Shown piece after piece: positions 1 to 7,364 of a stretch of 64,000 bases of DNA. Positions within the stretch are counted from its first letter, which is position 1. Every line of letters starts with the position of its first letter. The notes beneath the pieces were generated by a model. It saw nothing but the letters and a program-made list of their open reading frames with translations, did no database searches and had not been told where the DNA came from. The translations under genes were made by a program, and so were the position numbers. This stretch comes from Bacillus_AB infantis_B (lineage in GTDB: Bacteria > Bacillota > Bacilli > Bacillales > Cytobacillaceae). The stretch spans positions 124,001-188,000 of the forward strand of contig NZ_VTER01000009.1 of assembly GCF_008180445.1 (NCBI RefSeq). Direction: 5' to 3'.

Positions 1-632
1 CCGATGCTGGACAGGATAAGAGACAGCATATCCAGGCGGATATTCACTTTTTCCTTCTTATCCTTCAGCAGGAAGAAACCGATTAGCAGAACTACAGCCG
101 CAATTGGAGTAATGAAGTGGAACAGCATTCTCCAGTCGTAATGCTCAATGATCCATCCTGACAGCGTAGGGCCGATTGCAGGTGCAAACATGAGGATCAG
201 TCCGAATACACCCATCGCCGTTCCCCTTTTTTCAACAGGGAAGCTGATAAGCATAACATTCATCAAGAGCGGCATGAGAATAGCCGACCCTGATGCCTGA
301 AGCATCCTTCCAGCCAGCAATACTGCGAAGATATCCGCAGTTCCTGCCAGTACAGTACCGGCTGTAAATAAAAGCATGGCTGCAAGGAACAGCCTGCGTA
401 CAGAATATTTTTGAATAAGGAAAGCAGTTGTCGGGATTAGAATTCCGTTTACGAGCATGAAGCCGGTAGTCAGCCATTGAACGGTTGATGCACCGATTTC
501 AAGCTCCTTCATGATGGAAGGCAGCGCGATATTCAAGAGCGTATTATTCAAGAAAGCAATAAAGGCCCCAATCATCAGAACCGCGATCATACCGTACGGC
601 GGCCTGCCTGTATTATTTATTTTTTGTTCCAT
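1..632 (-). CDS. DHA2-family MFS multidrug exporter, N-terminal part (cut by window edge)
   Basis: This is the first 210 or so residues of a major facilitator of the EmrB/QacA (14-TM, DHA2) type, running off the left edge. The protein starts MEQKINNTGRPPYG and enters a first membrane helix. The segment 'LNNTLLNIALPSIMKEL' is the typical DHA2 TM1 motif, and 'GWIIEHYDWRMLFHF' matches the family's motif C/TM5-6 region. Such proteins expel hydrophobic drugs using the proton gradient. The ATG at 630-632 follows an AGGAGG at 638-643. A promoter and an 18-bp palindrome lie just upstream, and a TetR gene is transcribed away from it, so drug-responsive repression is likely. The substrate cannot be read from the sequence. 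Confidence 0.85.
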   Translation of the reverse strand, partial: MEQKINNTGRPPYGMIAVLMIGAFIAFLNNTLLNIALPSIMKELEIGASTVQWLTTGFMLVNGILIPTTAFLIQKYSVRRLFLAAMLLFTAGTVLAGTADIFAVLLAGRMLQASGSAILMPLLMNVMLISFPVEKRGTAMGVFGLILMFAPAIGPTLSGWIIEHYDWRMLFHFITPIAAVVLLIGFFLLKDKKEKVNIRLDMLSLILSSI

Positions 633-651
633 TTTTTCCTCCTATACTTTA

Positions 652-669
652 AGTCCAATATATTGGACT
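652..669. promoter_or_regulatory. Perfect 18-bp palindrome, candidate TetR operator
   Basis: AGTCCAATATATTGGACT is its own reverse complement with no mismatch. It sits between the promoter and the ribosome binding site of the DHA2 exporter, 19 bp before its start codon and about 145 bp before the TetR start. Size and symmetry fit a TetR-family dimer site. That the neighbouring TetR binds it is inferred. Confidence 0.6.
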
Positions 670-686
670 CCTGTTTCACAAAACAT

Positions 687-715
687 ATCATATACCATCG
701 GTACAAAGATTGCAA
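687..715 (-). promoter_or_regulatory. Sigma-A promoter for the DHA2 exporter
   Basis: On the minus strand TTGCAA (710-715) and TATGAT (687-692) are 17 bp apart. Transcription would start about 10 bp upstream of the palindrome at 652-669, so bound repressor would block early elongation. Confidence 0.5.
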
Positions 716-748
716 TCCCAAAGTATCGTTGAAATAACTGGATTTGTT

Positions 749-777
749 TTGGCATAATAAATGGTGTACTATAAAAT
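749..777 (+). promoter_or_regulatory. Sigma-A promoter for the TetR gene
   Basis: TTGGCA (749-754) and TAAAAT (772-777) are separated by 17 bp, 38 bp ahead of the TetR start codon at 815. Confidence 0.45.
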
Positions 778-814
778 ATATACAGGCAGTATACTACTTA
801 AAAAAGGTGATTTT

Positions 815-1705
815 ATGAATGACAGGAAACAGCATGTGATCAAAATGGCACACCAGCTGTTTATCGATAAAGGCTTTCAGGCCACCAGCATTCAGGATAT
901 CCTGGAGTACAGCGGCATCTCCAAAGGAACCTTCTATAATTATTTTCCATCTAAGAATGAACTCCTGATTGAAATGGTCAGAAGCATCTATTCCCAGCTG
1001 GAAAAAGAACGCAATGAACTGCTCATCGGCCAGGATCCTGCCGATATAGATATATTCATCCAGCAGATCGAGCTTCAGCTGATAACGAACCGAGCGAATA
1101 AGCTGATCGCCCTTTTCGAAGAAGTCTACATCTTAAATGATGAAGACCTGAAGGAATTCATCAAACGCGGACAGCTCCGCATGCTGCGCTGGCTGTACCA
1201 GCGGTTCATCGATCTGTTCGGCGAAAGCAAGAAATACTATCTTCTTGACTGCTCGATCATATTTCTCGGGATCCTTAACCAGAACCTGAAATATCACACA
1301 ATTGCGAATGAAGTGAATGCCAGCATCCACCAGGTGGTACAGTACAGTGTAAAGAGAATTGTGAAAATGGTTGAAGAGGTATCCAGTACAGAAGACCAGC
1401 TGTTTCAGCCTGAGCTTCTGGATAAATGGGCGCCAGACTGCAGACACCCAAATCCCGGCTTCCAAAAGGATCTCCACCACACGGTCCTCACGCTGAAAAA
1501 AGCAATCAACAAAGAAGAGCCTAAATATGTGGAGCTTCTTGATTTTATACAGGAAGAACTTCTAAGATCCAAGAATCCGAGAAGGTTTTTGATTGAGAGC
1601 ACAATGGTCTCTGTTAAAACAAGCGGTCTGTTCAATGCAGAAGATATTGAAAAACTTGAAGAGCTGATCTCATCCTTTTTTGACCAGATCATGGAACCCG
1701 CATAA
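815..1705 (+). CDS. TetR/AcrR-family transcriptional regulator
   Basis: A 296-residue regulator. Residues about 5-50 form a classic TetR N-terminal helix-turn-helix: 'FIDKGFQATSIQDILEYSGISKGTFYNYFPSKNELL'. The C-terminal ligand domain is longer than usual (family norm about 190-220 residues). The ATG at 815 was chosen because it follows AAAAAAGGTGA; an upstream in-frame ATG at 761 lacks a ribosome site. It is divergent from the DHA2 exporter with the palindrome at 652-669 between them. This is the standard arrangement for a repressor released by the pump's own substrates. The ligand is unknown. Confidence 0.85.
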   Translation: MNDRKQHVIKMAHQLFIDKGFQATSIQDILEYSGISKGTFYNYFPSKNELLIEMVRSIYSQLEKERNELLIGQDPADIDIFIQQIELQLITNRANKLIALFEEVYILNDEDLKEFIKRGQLRMLRWLYQRFIDLFGESKKYYLLDCSIIFLGILNQNLKYHTIANEVNASIHQVVQYSVKRIVKMVEEVSSTEDQLFQPELLDKWAPDCRHPNPGFQKDLHHTVLTLKKAINKEEPKYVELLDFIQEELLRSKNPRRFLIESTMVSVKTSGLFNAEDIEKLEELISSFFDQIMEPA

Positions 1706-1711
1706 GCCAGA

Positions 1712-1740
1712 AACCCGCTGAGTTACAGCGGGTTTTTTAT
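1712..1740 (+). terminator. Rho-independent terminator of the TetR gene
   Basis: AACCCGCTG and CAGCGGGTT form a 9-bp stem with a 5-nt loop, followed by TTTTAT. It lies between convergent genes. Confidence 0.85.
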
Positions 1741-1747
1741 TATTGAA

Positions 1748-2677
1748 TTAAAACATGCTTAAACTGTAATTCTTCGACAGCAGTTCCAAAAGCCGGATCC
1801 CTGCAATGCTGTTTCCCCTCTCATCAAGGGCCGGCCCGAAGATGCCAATGCCAAAACGGCCAGGAACCGCACCCATGATCCCTCCTGAAACACCGCTTTT
1901 CGCCGGGATCCCGATTTTGATCGCAAATTCGCCTGAGGCATTGTACATGCCGCAGGTTACCATAAAGGTTTTGCAGATCCGCGCGATATCCCTTGGCATG
2001 ATTTCCACGCCTGTCCGCGGATCTTTCCCATCCAGCGCAAAAACGAGGCCGATCCTCGCCAGGTTCAGGCAGTTCATTTCAATTGCACACTGCCTCGTAT
2101 ATAAGTCGAGCAGATCTTCTACATCTTCCTGGATGACATCATGCTGCTTCAGGAAATAGCAAAGCGCCCTGTTCAGATCGGCTGTCCTCAATTCCGACTC
2201 TGCCACTTCCCGGCAATAGCCGATCGTTTCATCATCTGCGAGCCGCCGCACAAAACCAAGCAGCCTTTCAAAACGCTCATCCGGAGAACTTCCTTCCACC
2301 ATATGTGTAACGACGAGCGCCCCTGCATTGATCATTGGATTCAGCGGTTTGGCAGGCGCCATAGTCTCAAGCTTGGCAATCGAGTTGAACGGATCGCCCG
2401 TCGGCTCCATCCCGACACGGTCGAACACATAATCAGGGCCCCTTTCCATTAAAACATAGGCCAGGCTGATTACTTTTGACACACTTTGAAGCGTAATCTT
2501 TTCCTCAACATCACCGGCAGAGACGCATTCGCCGCCAGGATATTGAATCGCAATGGATAAATCCCCCGGATCCGCCTTACCAAGCGCCGGGATATAATCG
2601 GCCACCTTTCCGTGCACCGTCTCCTTACGCGCTTCCTCAACCAGTTTTTTCAATTCATCACTAGAACGGCATGCCAT
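1748..2677 (-). CDS. glsA: Glutaminase A
   Basis: Serine-type glutaminase that hydrolyses L-glutamine to glutamate and ammonia in the cytoplasm. It belongs to the glutaminase family with a beta-lactamase-like fold. The active-site SxxK motif is seen as S65-V-S-K68, with 'NPMINAGALV' and 'GVSGGIMGAVPG' further on, both typical of the family. Length is about 309 residues, as usual. The start is uncertain. ATG at 2677 (MACRSSDE) has GGGTGA five bases upstream; ATG at 2683 and GTG at 2686 are also in frame. B. subtilis has two such genes (ylaM, glsA/ybgJ), and I cannot tell which is closer. It stands alone, convergent to the TetR gene. Confidence 0.9.
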   Translation of the reverse strand: MACRSSDELKKLVEEARKETVHGKVADYIPALGKADPGDLSIAIQYPGGECVSAGDVEEKITLQSVSKVISLAYVLMERGPDYVFDRVGMEPTGDPFNSIAKLETMAPAKPLNPMINAGALVVTHMVEGSSPDERFERLLGFVRRLADDETIGYCREVAESELRTADLNRALCYFLKQHDVIQEDVEDLLDLYTRQCAIEMNCLNLARIGLVFALDGKDPRTGVEIMPRDIARICKTFMVTCGMYNASGEFAIKIGIPAKSGVSGGIMGAVPGRFGIGIFGPALDERGNSIAGIRLLELLSKNYSLSMF

Positions 2678-2723
2678 TTTCATCACCCGTTTTAGTATTG
2701 GTCAGAGCGTTTGGAAGTATGTG

Positions 2724-2750
2724 AAAAGGCAGCCTGGTTAGGGCTGCCTT
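2724..2750 (-). terminator. Terminator downstream of the Fic gene
   Basis: On the minus strand AAGGCAGCC and GGCTGCCTT pair around a 7-nt loop and are followed by TTTC. It lies between the Fic stop and the glsA start. Confidence 0.6.
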
Positions 2751-2842
2751 GGTTGTATGGGTTATTGGTCTTTTAGGGTGATTTTGCTACGCTTCACAAT
2801 GTGTTTAGTGGTTGCGGCAACACATGAGTGCTGGTGAGGTTA

Positions 2843-4075
2843 CTAAATTACATCAACTTTTAAAAGGTTCTCAAGCTGATCACTCAAGGAAACTTCTATA
2901 GGTCTTTGTTTAATAAATTTAATATATCCTTGTCCTTCCAATGTCTTTAATTCTTTACGTATGACGTAATCGGTTATCTCCAAACCCATCTCTAATTCCT
3001 TTTTAGACATTCCAGTCCCTTCAATCCCAAAGATAATATGCTGGCCCAGGATGTACACTATATTTCTTCCTAGATCACTAACGTCTTCAATATTGTGTAT
3101 TAGTTCCTGTAACTGCTCCATTTTCTCTTTCTTCTCAGACAAATCTTTCAAGATATCATTTTGGGCGTTGTGGATTATTTGAAAGAAAACTTCACAAAAA
3201 TAAGTTAATTCTCCTTTGTTTTTTGGATCATTGCATTCGGAGAAAGCATCATAATAAAATTGTTTTGATTTATTTGTTGAGTATGAAAGTGTGAGTGCAG
3301 TCAACTTATCCAATTCATCAATTAGATACATACTGCTAATATATCTGGACGTACGTCCATTACCATCATAAAAAGGATGTACGTATCCAAAGTAATAATG
3401 AGATATAGCAATTTTGTATAGCATAGGAATAGGTACATTATTAAGGAAATTTATCATAATTAACAGATGTTTTTTTATTGATTCTTCCGGATAATTTCCT
3501 CTGTGCACTGTCTTTCCAGTAGAAGTGACAACATCTACTATTTCCTTTCTAAAAAGTACACCATCCAATTTATCTTCAGATTTTACTTCCTCTTTTACTA
3601 AGCGATCGTATATGTCTCTAATTTGTTCGACTGATTCAATAACAGTTTTAACTTCGGAGAATAAGTTAAAATAAGTTTTCATTAAACTTAAATGCCTTAC
3701 TTTTTTCTTAGGATTATCCTTCTTTACTACAATTTCAATTACCGTCTCCATTTCAGCTTTAGTACTATGAACACCTTCAATTTCATTAGTACTTAGCAGT
3801 TCATCAACTAACTTTGCCTTAATATATTGATTTATAGCAATTCTAGGCAAGTCATCCATTATAGACTGAATTAATTTACTTTGTTTAAAAATTTGCTCAT
3901 GTAACAGATCAAGCGCAGGATGGTTTACATAAAAACACGAATACTCTTCTTGAAAGTTATATGGTTTTATTTGAAAAGGTAAATCAATGGTTCCATAACT
4001 GTTAATCCTCTTTTGATACTCATTTCTGTATTTTTCTAAATCCTTATAATATAGTTTCGATAATAGTTCGTACAT
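2843..4075 (-). CDS. Fic-domain protein (probable AMP-transferase) with C-terminal winged helix
   Basis: A 410-residue Fic protein. The catalytic motif HPFYDGNGRTSR is at residues 233-244 and matches HPFx(D/E)GN(G/K)RxxR exactly. T96-N-E-I-E100-G101 fits the (S/T)xxxE(G/N) inhibitory helix. Its position N-terminal to the Fic core places the protein in class II (self-inhibited). Residues about 345-400 look like a winged-helix module ('GMSKKELEMGLEITDYVIRKELKTLE'). Family members attach AMP to a hydroxyl side chain of a target protein; the target is unknown. The start follows GAGGTGAGTT. Codon use is far more AT-rich than the flanking housekeeping genes, which suggests recent acquisition. No partner antitoxin gene is beside it. 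Confidence 0.88.
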   Translation of the reverse strand: MYELLSKLYYKDLEKYRNEYQKRINSYGTIDLPFQIKPYNFQEEYSCFYVNHPALDLLHEQIFKQSKLIQSIMDDLPRIAINQYIKAKLVDELLSTNEIEGVHSTKAEMETVIEIVVKKDNPKKKVRHLSLMKTYFNLFSEVKTVIESVEQIRDIYDRLVKEEVKSEDKLDGVLFRKEIVDVVTSTGKTVHRGNYPEESIKKHLLIMINFLNNVPIPMLYKIAISHYYFGYVHPFYDGNGRTSRYISSMYLIDELDKLTALTLSYSTNKSKQFYYDAFSECNDPKNKGELTYFCEVFFQIIHNAQNDILKDLSEKKEKMEQLQELIHNIEDVSDLGRNIVYILGQHIIFGIEGTGMSKKELEMGLEITDYVIRKELKTLEGQGYIKFIKQRPIEVSLSDQLENLLKVDVI

Positions 4076-4411
4076 AACTCACCTCTATTTATTAAATTAT
4101 AGGTTTTTTTGAATTTGTTTTATGTATTATATGTTATAACCAAAAAATATTGCAAATATTAATATCTACAATTAAATTTCACTTTTCTAATTAATAAATT
4201 CCTCACCTTTTTCATTTACCTTCCTTAACGCATTGCGATATACAAAAATTCGCAATTAATTATCCATAAAAACCCAACCTTTCTAATAAATGATAGGTCT
4301 GGTGAGCTGAGCAGATACAGAAAATTAGGTAGCAATCATTAGGCAAGATCTTTTTTGCTGTTTACGACCGGCTCCTTGCAGTAACTAAGCCCGCATGCTT
4401 CATGGAAAGAA

Positions 4412-4558
4412 TCACTGGCCTTTATCAGTCGAAAATTTAGCGAACAACTGTATGCGCGTTTTGAAATCTAAAGACAAGGTGAACAGATTCAGGTAATATA
4501 CAGCAGCGTCATCAAAGTTTGCAGCTTTATAATAAAGTATGTACGTAATATAACCTCC
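4412..4558 (-). pseudogene. Possible remnant of a protein gene (TPR-like residue pattern)
   Basis: The minus strand is open for about 45 codons ending at TGA (4412-4414), and the peptide looks protein-like ('YYKAANFDDAAVYYLN'). The pattern Y..A.NFDDA..Y resembles one tetratricopeptide repeat. There is no ATG/GTG/TTG at a sensible position, only ATT just after AGAGGAGG. I read it as a fragment left in the AT-rich island; chance is possible. Confidence 0.25.
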
Positions 4559-4599
4559 TCTGTATTTGAATCTTATGATGATTCAAATACAGAGGAGGT
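4553..4599. repeat. Perfect 20-bp inverted repeat with 7-nt loop
   Basis: ACCTCCTCTGTATTTGAATC (4553-4572) is the exact reverse complement of 4580-4599. No T-tract follows on either strand, so an ordinary terminator is unlikely. Each arm carries AGGAGG paired to CCTCCT, a ribosome-binding-site/anti-site pair. The role is unknown; it may be a remnant of a mobile element. Confidence 0.7.
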
Positions 4600-4770
4600 A
4601 CAATTTTCATTTTAGAAGTCAATATATTGTCCTTAAGGATACGCTTAGTGACCTGCTTACCTTACATTTGACACTTCAAATACTAAAATTAATAGTTGAA
4701 AATTAACCTGCCATTTAGATGAACAATTCACATCAAATACCTCTTTGTTAATCCATTGTAGGAAACATTA

Positions 4771-4801
4771 AAAGGCAACACCCATAGGGTTAGTTGCCTT
4801 C
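4771..4801 (-). terminator. Terminator of rlmCD
   Basis: On the minus strand AAGGCAAC and GTTGCCTT form the stem, followed by TTAAT. The stem contains the rlmCD stop codon. Confidence 0.7.
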
Positions 4802-6169
4802 ATTTAATATTAATTTTGCCACGGCTTCACAATGCATCGTCTGCGGGAACATATCAACCGGCTGGACTTCCTCTGTTTTATAACCGCCGTCTTCAAGGAT
4901 CCGCAAATCGCGGGCAAGTGTGGCCGGGTTGCAGGAAACATAGACCACTTTTTTCGGCTTCATGCTCAGAATCGTCTGCAGCAAGGCTTCATCACAGCCT
5001 TTGCGCGGCGGGTCGACAACCAGGACATCCGCCTGGTTTCCTTCCTTATACCAATCAGGAATGACTATTTCCGCTTCTCCTACTGCAAATTCCGCATTTG
5101 TTATCCCGTTAAGAGCCGCATTGCGTTTGGCATCCTCAATTGCCTCAGGCACGATTTCCACTCCAAAGACCTTCTTTGCCTTTTGAGCGAGAAAAAGAGA
5201 AATAGTGCCGATTCCGCAATAAGCATCTATGACACTTTCTTCGCCTGAAAGGTCCGCATATTCGAGTGCCTTCTCGTAAAGTACCTTCGTCTGCTCCGGA
5301 TTGACCTGGTAAAAAGAGCGGGCTGAGATGGCGAACTTGATATCGCCAATATAATCGTATATCACTTCTTCACCCCAGATCACGCGGGTGACGTCCCCAA
5401 AGATCACATTCGTTTTCTTCGGGTTCACATTATGGACGATCGACTTGATCCCTTTTATGCTCGCTGCAATTTCCTCGGTGATTTTTTTCCGGTTTGGAAG
5501 CTCATTGGTCCTTGTAATCAGCACGACCATCACTTCTCCGGTCACAAGCCCATGCCTCGCCATAATGTGGCGGAGCTCACCTTTATGGCGCCCTTCATCA
5601 TAAGCCCTGACTCCAAACTTGGCGCAGATTTCTTTGACTGCTTGGACAACTTCATCATTCTTTTCCTGCTGGATCAGGCACTCTTTCATATCAATAATCT
5701 GGTGAGAGCGCTGCTGATAAAAGCCGCCGATCAGGCCTCCTTCATGCTCGCCGATCGGCACTTGTGCTTTATTCCGGTATCTCCACGGCTCACTCATCCC
5801 GAGAACTGGATGAACCTTCACATCCTCAAGCTTCCCGATTCTTGTAAGCACATCACGAACCTGCTTTTCCTTTGCCAGCATCTGGCCCTGATAGCTGAGA
5901 TGCTGCAGCTGGCAGCCGCCGCACTCCTTATAAATCGGACAGGGAGCAACGACACGGTGCGGGCTCTCTTCATAAATCTCCATCAGGCGTCCAAACCCGT
6001 ACCCTTTATTCACCTTCGTCACCTTCACCTGGGCCCTCTCGCCAGGCAGTGCGTTCGGCACAAACAGCGGATAGCCGTCCACCTTCGCGACACCAGCCCC
6101 GTCATGCGTCAAATCTTCAAACATTACATCTATATAATCATTCTTCTGAACTGGAACAGTACCCTTCAT
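4790..6169 (-). CDS. rlmCD: 23S rRNA (uracil-5-)-methyltransferase RlmCD
   Basis: SAM-dependent RNA m5U methyltransferase of the RumA family, about 459 residues, equivalent to B. subtilis YefA, which methylates U747 and U1939 of 23S rRNA. It opens with a TRAM domain (residues about 5-60). A CPIYKECGGC cluster (C77, C83, C86) with a later cysteine near 165 would hold a 4Fe-4S centre. The C-terminal half has the Rossmann motif 'DAYCGIGTISLFLA', 'VDPPRKGCD' and the catalytic 'SCNPATLARDL' near residue 410. ATG 6169 lies nine bases after AAGGA; a GTG directly before it is also possible. It follows dgkB in the conserved B. subtilis order. Confidence 0.95.
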   Translation of the reverse strand: MKGTVPVQKNDYIDVMFEDLTHDGAGVAKVDGYPLFVPNALPGERAQVKVTKVNKGYGFGRLMEIYEESPHRVVAPCPIYKECGGCQLQHLSYQGQMLAKEKQVRDVLTRIGKLEDVKVHPVLGMSEPWRYRNKAQVPIGEHEGGLIGGFYQQRSHQIIDMKECLIQQEKNDEVVQAVKEICAKFGVRAYDEGRHKGELRHIMARHGLVTGEVMVVLITRTNELPNRKKITEEIAASIKGIKSIVHNVNPKKTNVIFGDVTRVIWGEEVIYDYIGDIKFAISARSFYQVNPEQTKVLYEKALEYADLSGEESVIDAYCGIGTISLFLAQKAKKVFGVEIVPEAIEDAKRNAALNGITNAEFAVGEAEIVIPDWYKEGNQADVLVVDPPRKGCDEALLQTILSMKPKKVVYVSCNPATLARDLRILEDGGYKTEEVQPVDMFPQTMHCEAVAKLILNEGN

Positions 6170-6315
6170 CACGTTCGTCCTTTGCTGTGTTAATTTCCGT
6201 GGCTCTATTGACTAGCAAGATTGTACCACAAAGGCTGTGGGAAAGCGAAGGCAGGGAGATTTTTGGGGATGAGGGGTTGGCTGGGGAGCTGGGTTTGGAG
6301 GTTGGGCGGAGTGAA

Positions 6316-6425
6316 GTTGCTAATATATTGAAGAAGTTGCTAATAAAATCGGAAAGTTGCTAGTATATGGGAAAAGTTGCTAATAAAACAGGAAAGTTGC
6401 TAATAAACTTGAAAAGTTGCTAATA
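6316..6425. repeat. Array A: six copies of GTTGCTAATA at exact 20-bp spacing
   Basis: The motif GTTGCTAATAAA (variants GTTGCTAATATA, GTTGCTAGTATA) begins at 6316, 6336, 6356, 6376, 6396 and 6416. The 8-10 bases between copies vary but are A/G-rich. The 20-bp step is not a multiple of three, so it is not a coding repeat, and it is close to two turns of DNA. No homologous direct-repeat/spacer structure of a CRISPR is present. Confidence 0.9.
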
Positions 6426-6470
6426 ACCAGAATGTGCGGCCTGCTTGCAGAGTCCCCCGGTCTGAGAACA

Positions 6471-6582
6471 GTCGCAAATATATGCCGAATGCCGCAAATA
6501 AAACTGGAAACTCGCAAATATACCCAAATAGTCGCAAATAAAATTCAAATCCCGCAAATATATCCCAAATCCCGCAAATAAC
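6471..6582. repeat. Array B: six copies of CGCAAATA at exact 20-bp spacing
   Basis: CGCAAATA begins at 6473, 6493, 6513, 6533, 6553 and 6573, usually preceded by GT or CC and followed by TA or AA. The motif is related to array A (GTCGCAAATA against GTTGCTAATA) and has the same orientation and spacing. The two arrays are out of register by 55 bp. Confidence 0.9.
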
Positions 6583-6794
6583 CGCCTCCCCACTCACATT
6601 CTCCTCCAGTAGAAACCAAACGCAAGCACATGAAAAACAAACAAAATTTCCCCGCACTTGATACAGCAGTAAAGTAAACCTTTTCATCCCCAAATCGCAT
6701 CAAAACTGGGGATTTTGTCAAAACTTTTTTGTTTTAAAACATGAACAAAGGCGATATGATGGTAATATTCTATTTGGCGAAGGGGTGTGAGAAG

Positions 6795-7124
6795 ATGAGA
6801 AAGGCGAGAGCTGTTTCAGCACTGCTTCTAATGACAATCATGTCATTTTTGTTCGTTCATTATCAGCCAATCCATCAGGATCACCAGCCCGTCCATGAAA
6901 GCAAGGCAGCCCTTCTCGGAGAAACCGGGGAATCATTCCAGCTGACTGCGGATGAAAAGCACGAACCTTCCGCATTACCCGGCAGTTCCGCTGTTATCCT
7001 GCTGGCAGCTATCATGGTATTCCTGGCTGTCCGCCATCTTGCTTTCGCACTTCATCATTTTTTCCTGAAAAGCGTCTTTTATCAGTCCAACTATGTGGAC
7101 CGTTCTCCTGCATTGTTCAGCTAA
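6795..7124 (+). CDS. Small membrane protein of unknown function
   Basis: 109 residues. The N-terminus MRKARAVSALLLMTIMSFLFVH is a signal anchor or first membrane helix. A short polar, His-rich stretch follows ('HQDHQPVHE'), then a second helix about residues 62-85 ('AVILLAAIMVFLAVRHLAFALHHFF'). The ATG at 6795 lies after AAGGGGTGTGAG; an upstream ATG at 6741 has no ribosome site. A 38-residue membrane peptide gene follows 30 bp later, probably in the same transcript. I do not recognise the family. Confidence 0.6.
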   Translation: MRKARAVSALLLMTIMSFLFVHYQPIHQDHQPVHESKAALLGETGESFQLTADEKHEPSALPGSSAVILLAAIMVFLAVRHLAFALHHFFLKSVFYQSNYVDRSPALFS

Positions 7125-7154
7125 AGCTAAACAAACAATAAGGAGGACAATATT

Positions 7155-7271
7155 ATGTGGATTCGATTCTTAATGATCGGCGCTTTTTCATTAACAGCGT
7201 CTACTCTGTTTCTTTACCAGGGAATGGAGATTTACCACGCAATTACTGATTTGATTAAGCATAAAGCATAA
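7155..7271 (+). CDS. 38-residue single-pass membrane peptide
   Basis: ATG at 7155 follows AGGAGG with an 8-nt gap. The peptide begins MWIRFLMIGAFSLTASTLFL, one hydrophobic helix, then a polar tail ending HKA. It lies 30 bp after the preceding membrane protein and just before a terminator, so the two are probably co-transcribed. Function is not recognised. The excellent ribosome site is the main support that it is real. Confidence 0.6.
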   Translation: MWIRFLMIGAFSLTASTLFLYQGMEIYHAITDLIKHKA

Positions 7272-7282
7272 ATAAATGAGAC

Positions 7283-7312
7283 AAGGCGCGGGGGCTTTTC
7301 CGCGCCTTTTAT
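7283..7312 (+). terminator. Terminator after the two small membrane genes
   Basis: AAGGCGCGG and CCGCGCCTT form a 9-bp stem, followed by TT and an AT-rich run. Confidence 0.7.
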
Positions 7313-7323
7313 AAAACTAAAAC

Positions 7324-7361
7324 AAAAAAAACAGGGAAGAGACACCAAGTCTCTTCCCTGT
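7324..7361 (-). terminator. Terminator of dgkB
   Basis: On the minus strand a 13-bp stem (ACAGGGAAGAGAC / GTCTCTTCCCTGT) is followed by TTTTTTTG. Confidence 0.9.
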
Positions 7362-7364
7362 TTC

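Larger units (their letters stand above)
4076..4789. other. AT-rich intergenic stretch with hairpin and decayed coding remnant
   Basis: About 700 bp without an intact gene. The first 200 bp upstream of the Fic gene are very AT-rich and probably hold its promoter. 4412-4550 on the minus strand reads as an open stretch without a good start, and 4553-4599 is a long perfect hairpin. The low GC continues from the Fic gene up to about 4760, consistent with one inserted segment. Confidence 0.5.
6170..6794. other. Gene-free stretch holding arrays A and B
   Basis: Between rlmCD and the small membrane protein gene. Apart from the two phased arrays, 6240-6310 is G-rich and 6590-6720 is unremarkable. 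Open frames here are interrupted or shadows of the repeats. Confidence 0.6.

Noticed and set aside
2843..4075. Fic/Phd-type toxin-antitoxin pair (Doc or FicT-FicA)
   Set aside because: No antitoxin-sized gene adjoins, and the inhibitory motif is within the same protein, which is class II organisation.
4553..4599. Rho-independent terminator
   Set aside because: No T-tract on either strand and no gene ends next to it.
6316..6582. CRISPR array
   Set aside because: Conserved unit about 10 bp and step 20 bp are too short, the spacers are not unique full-length sequences, and no cas gene is in the window.
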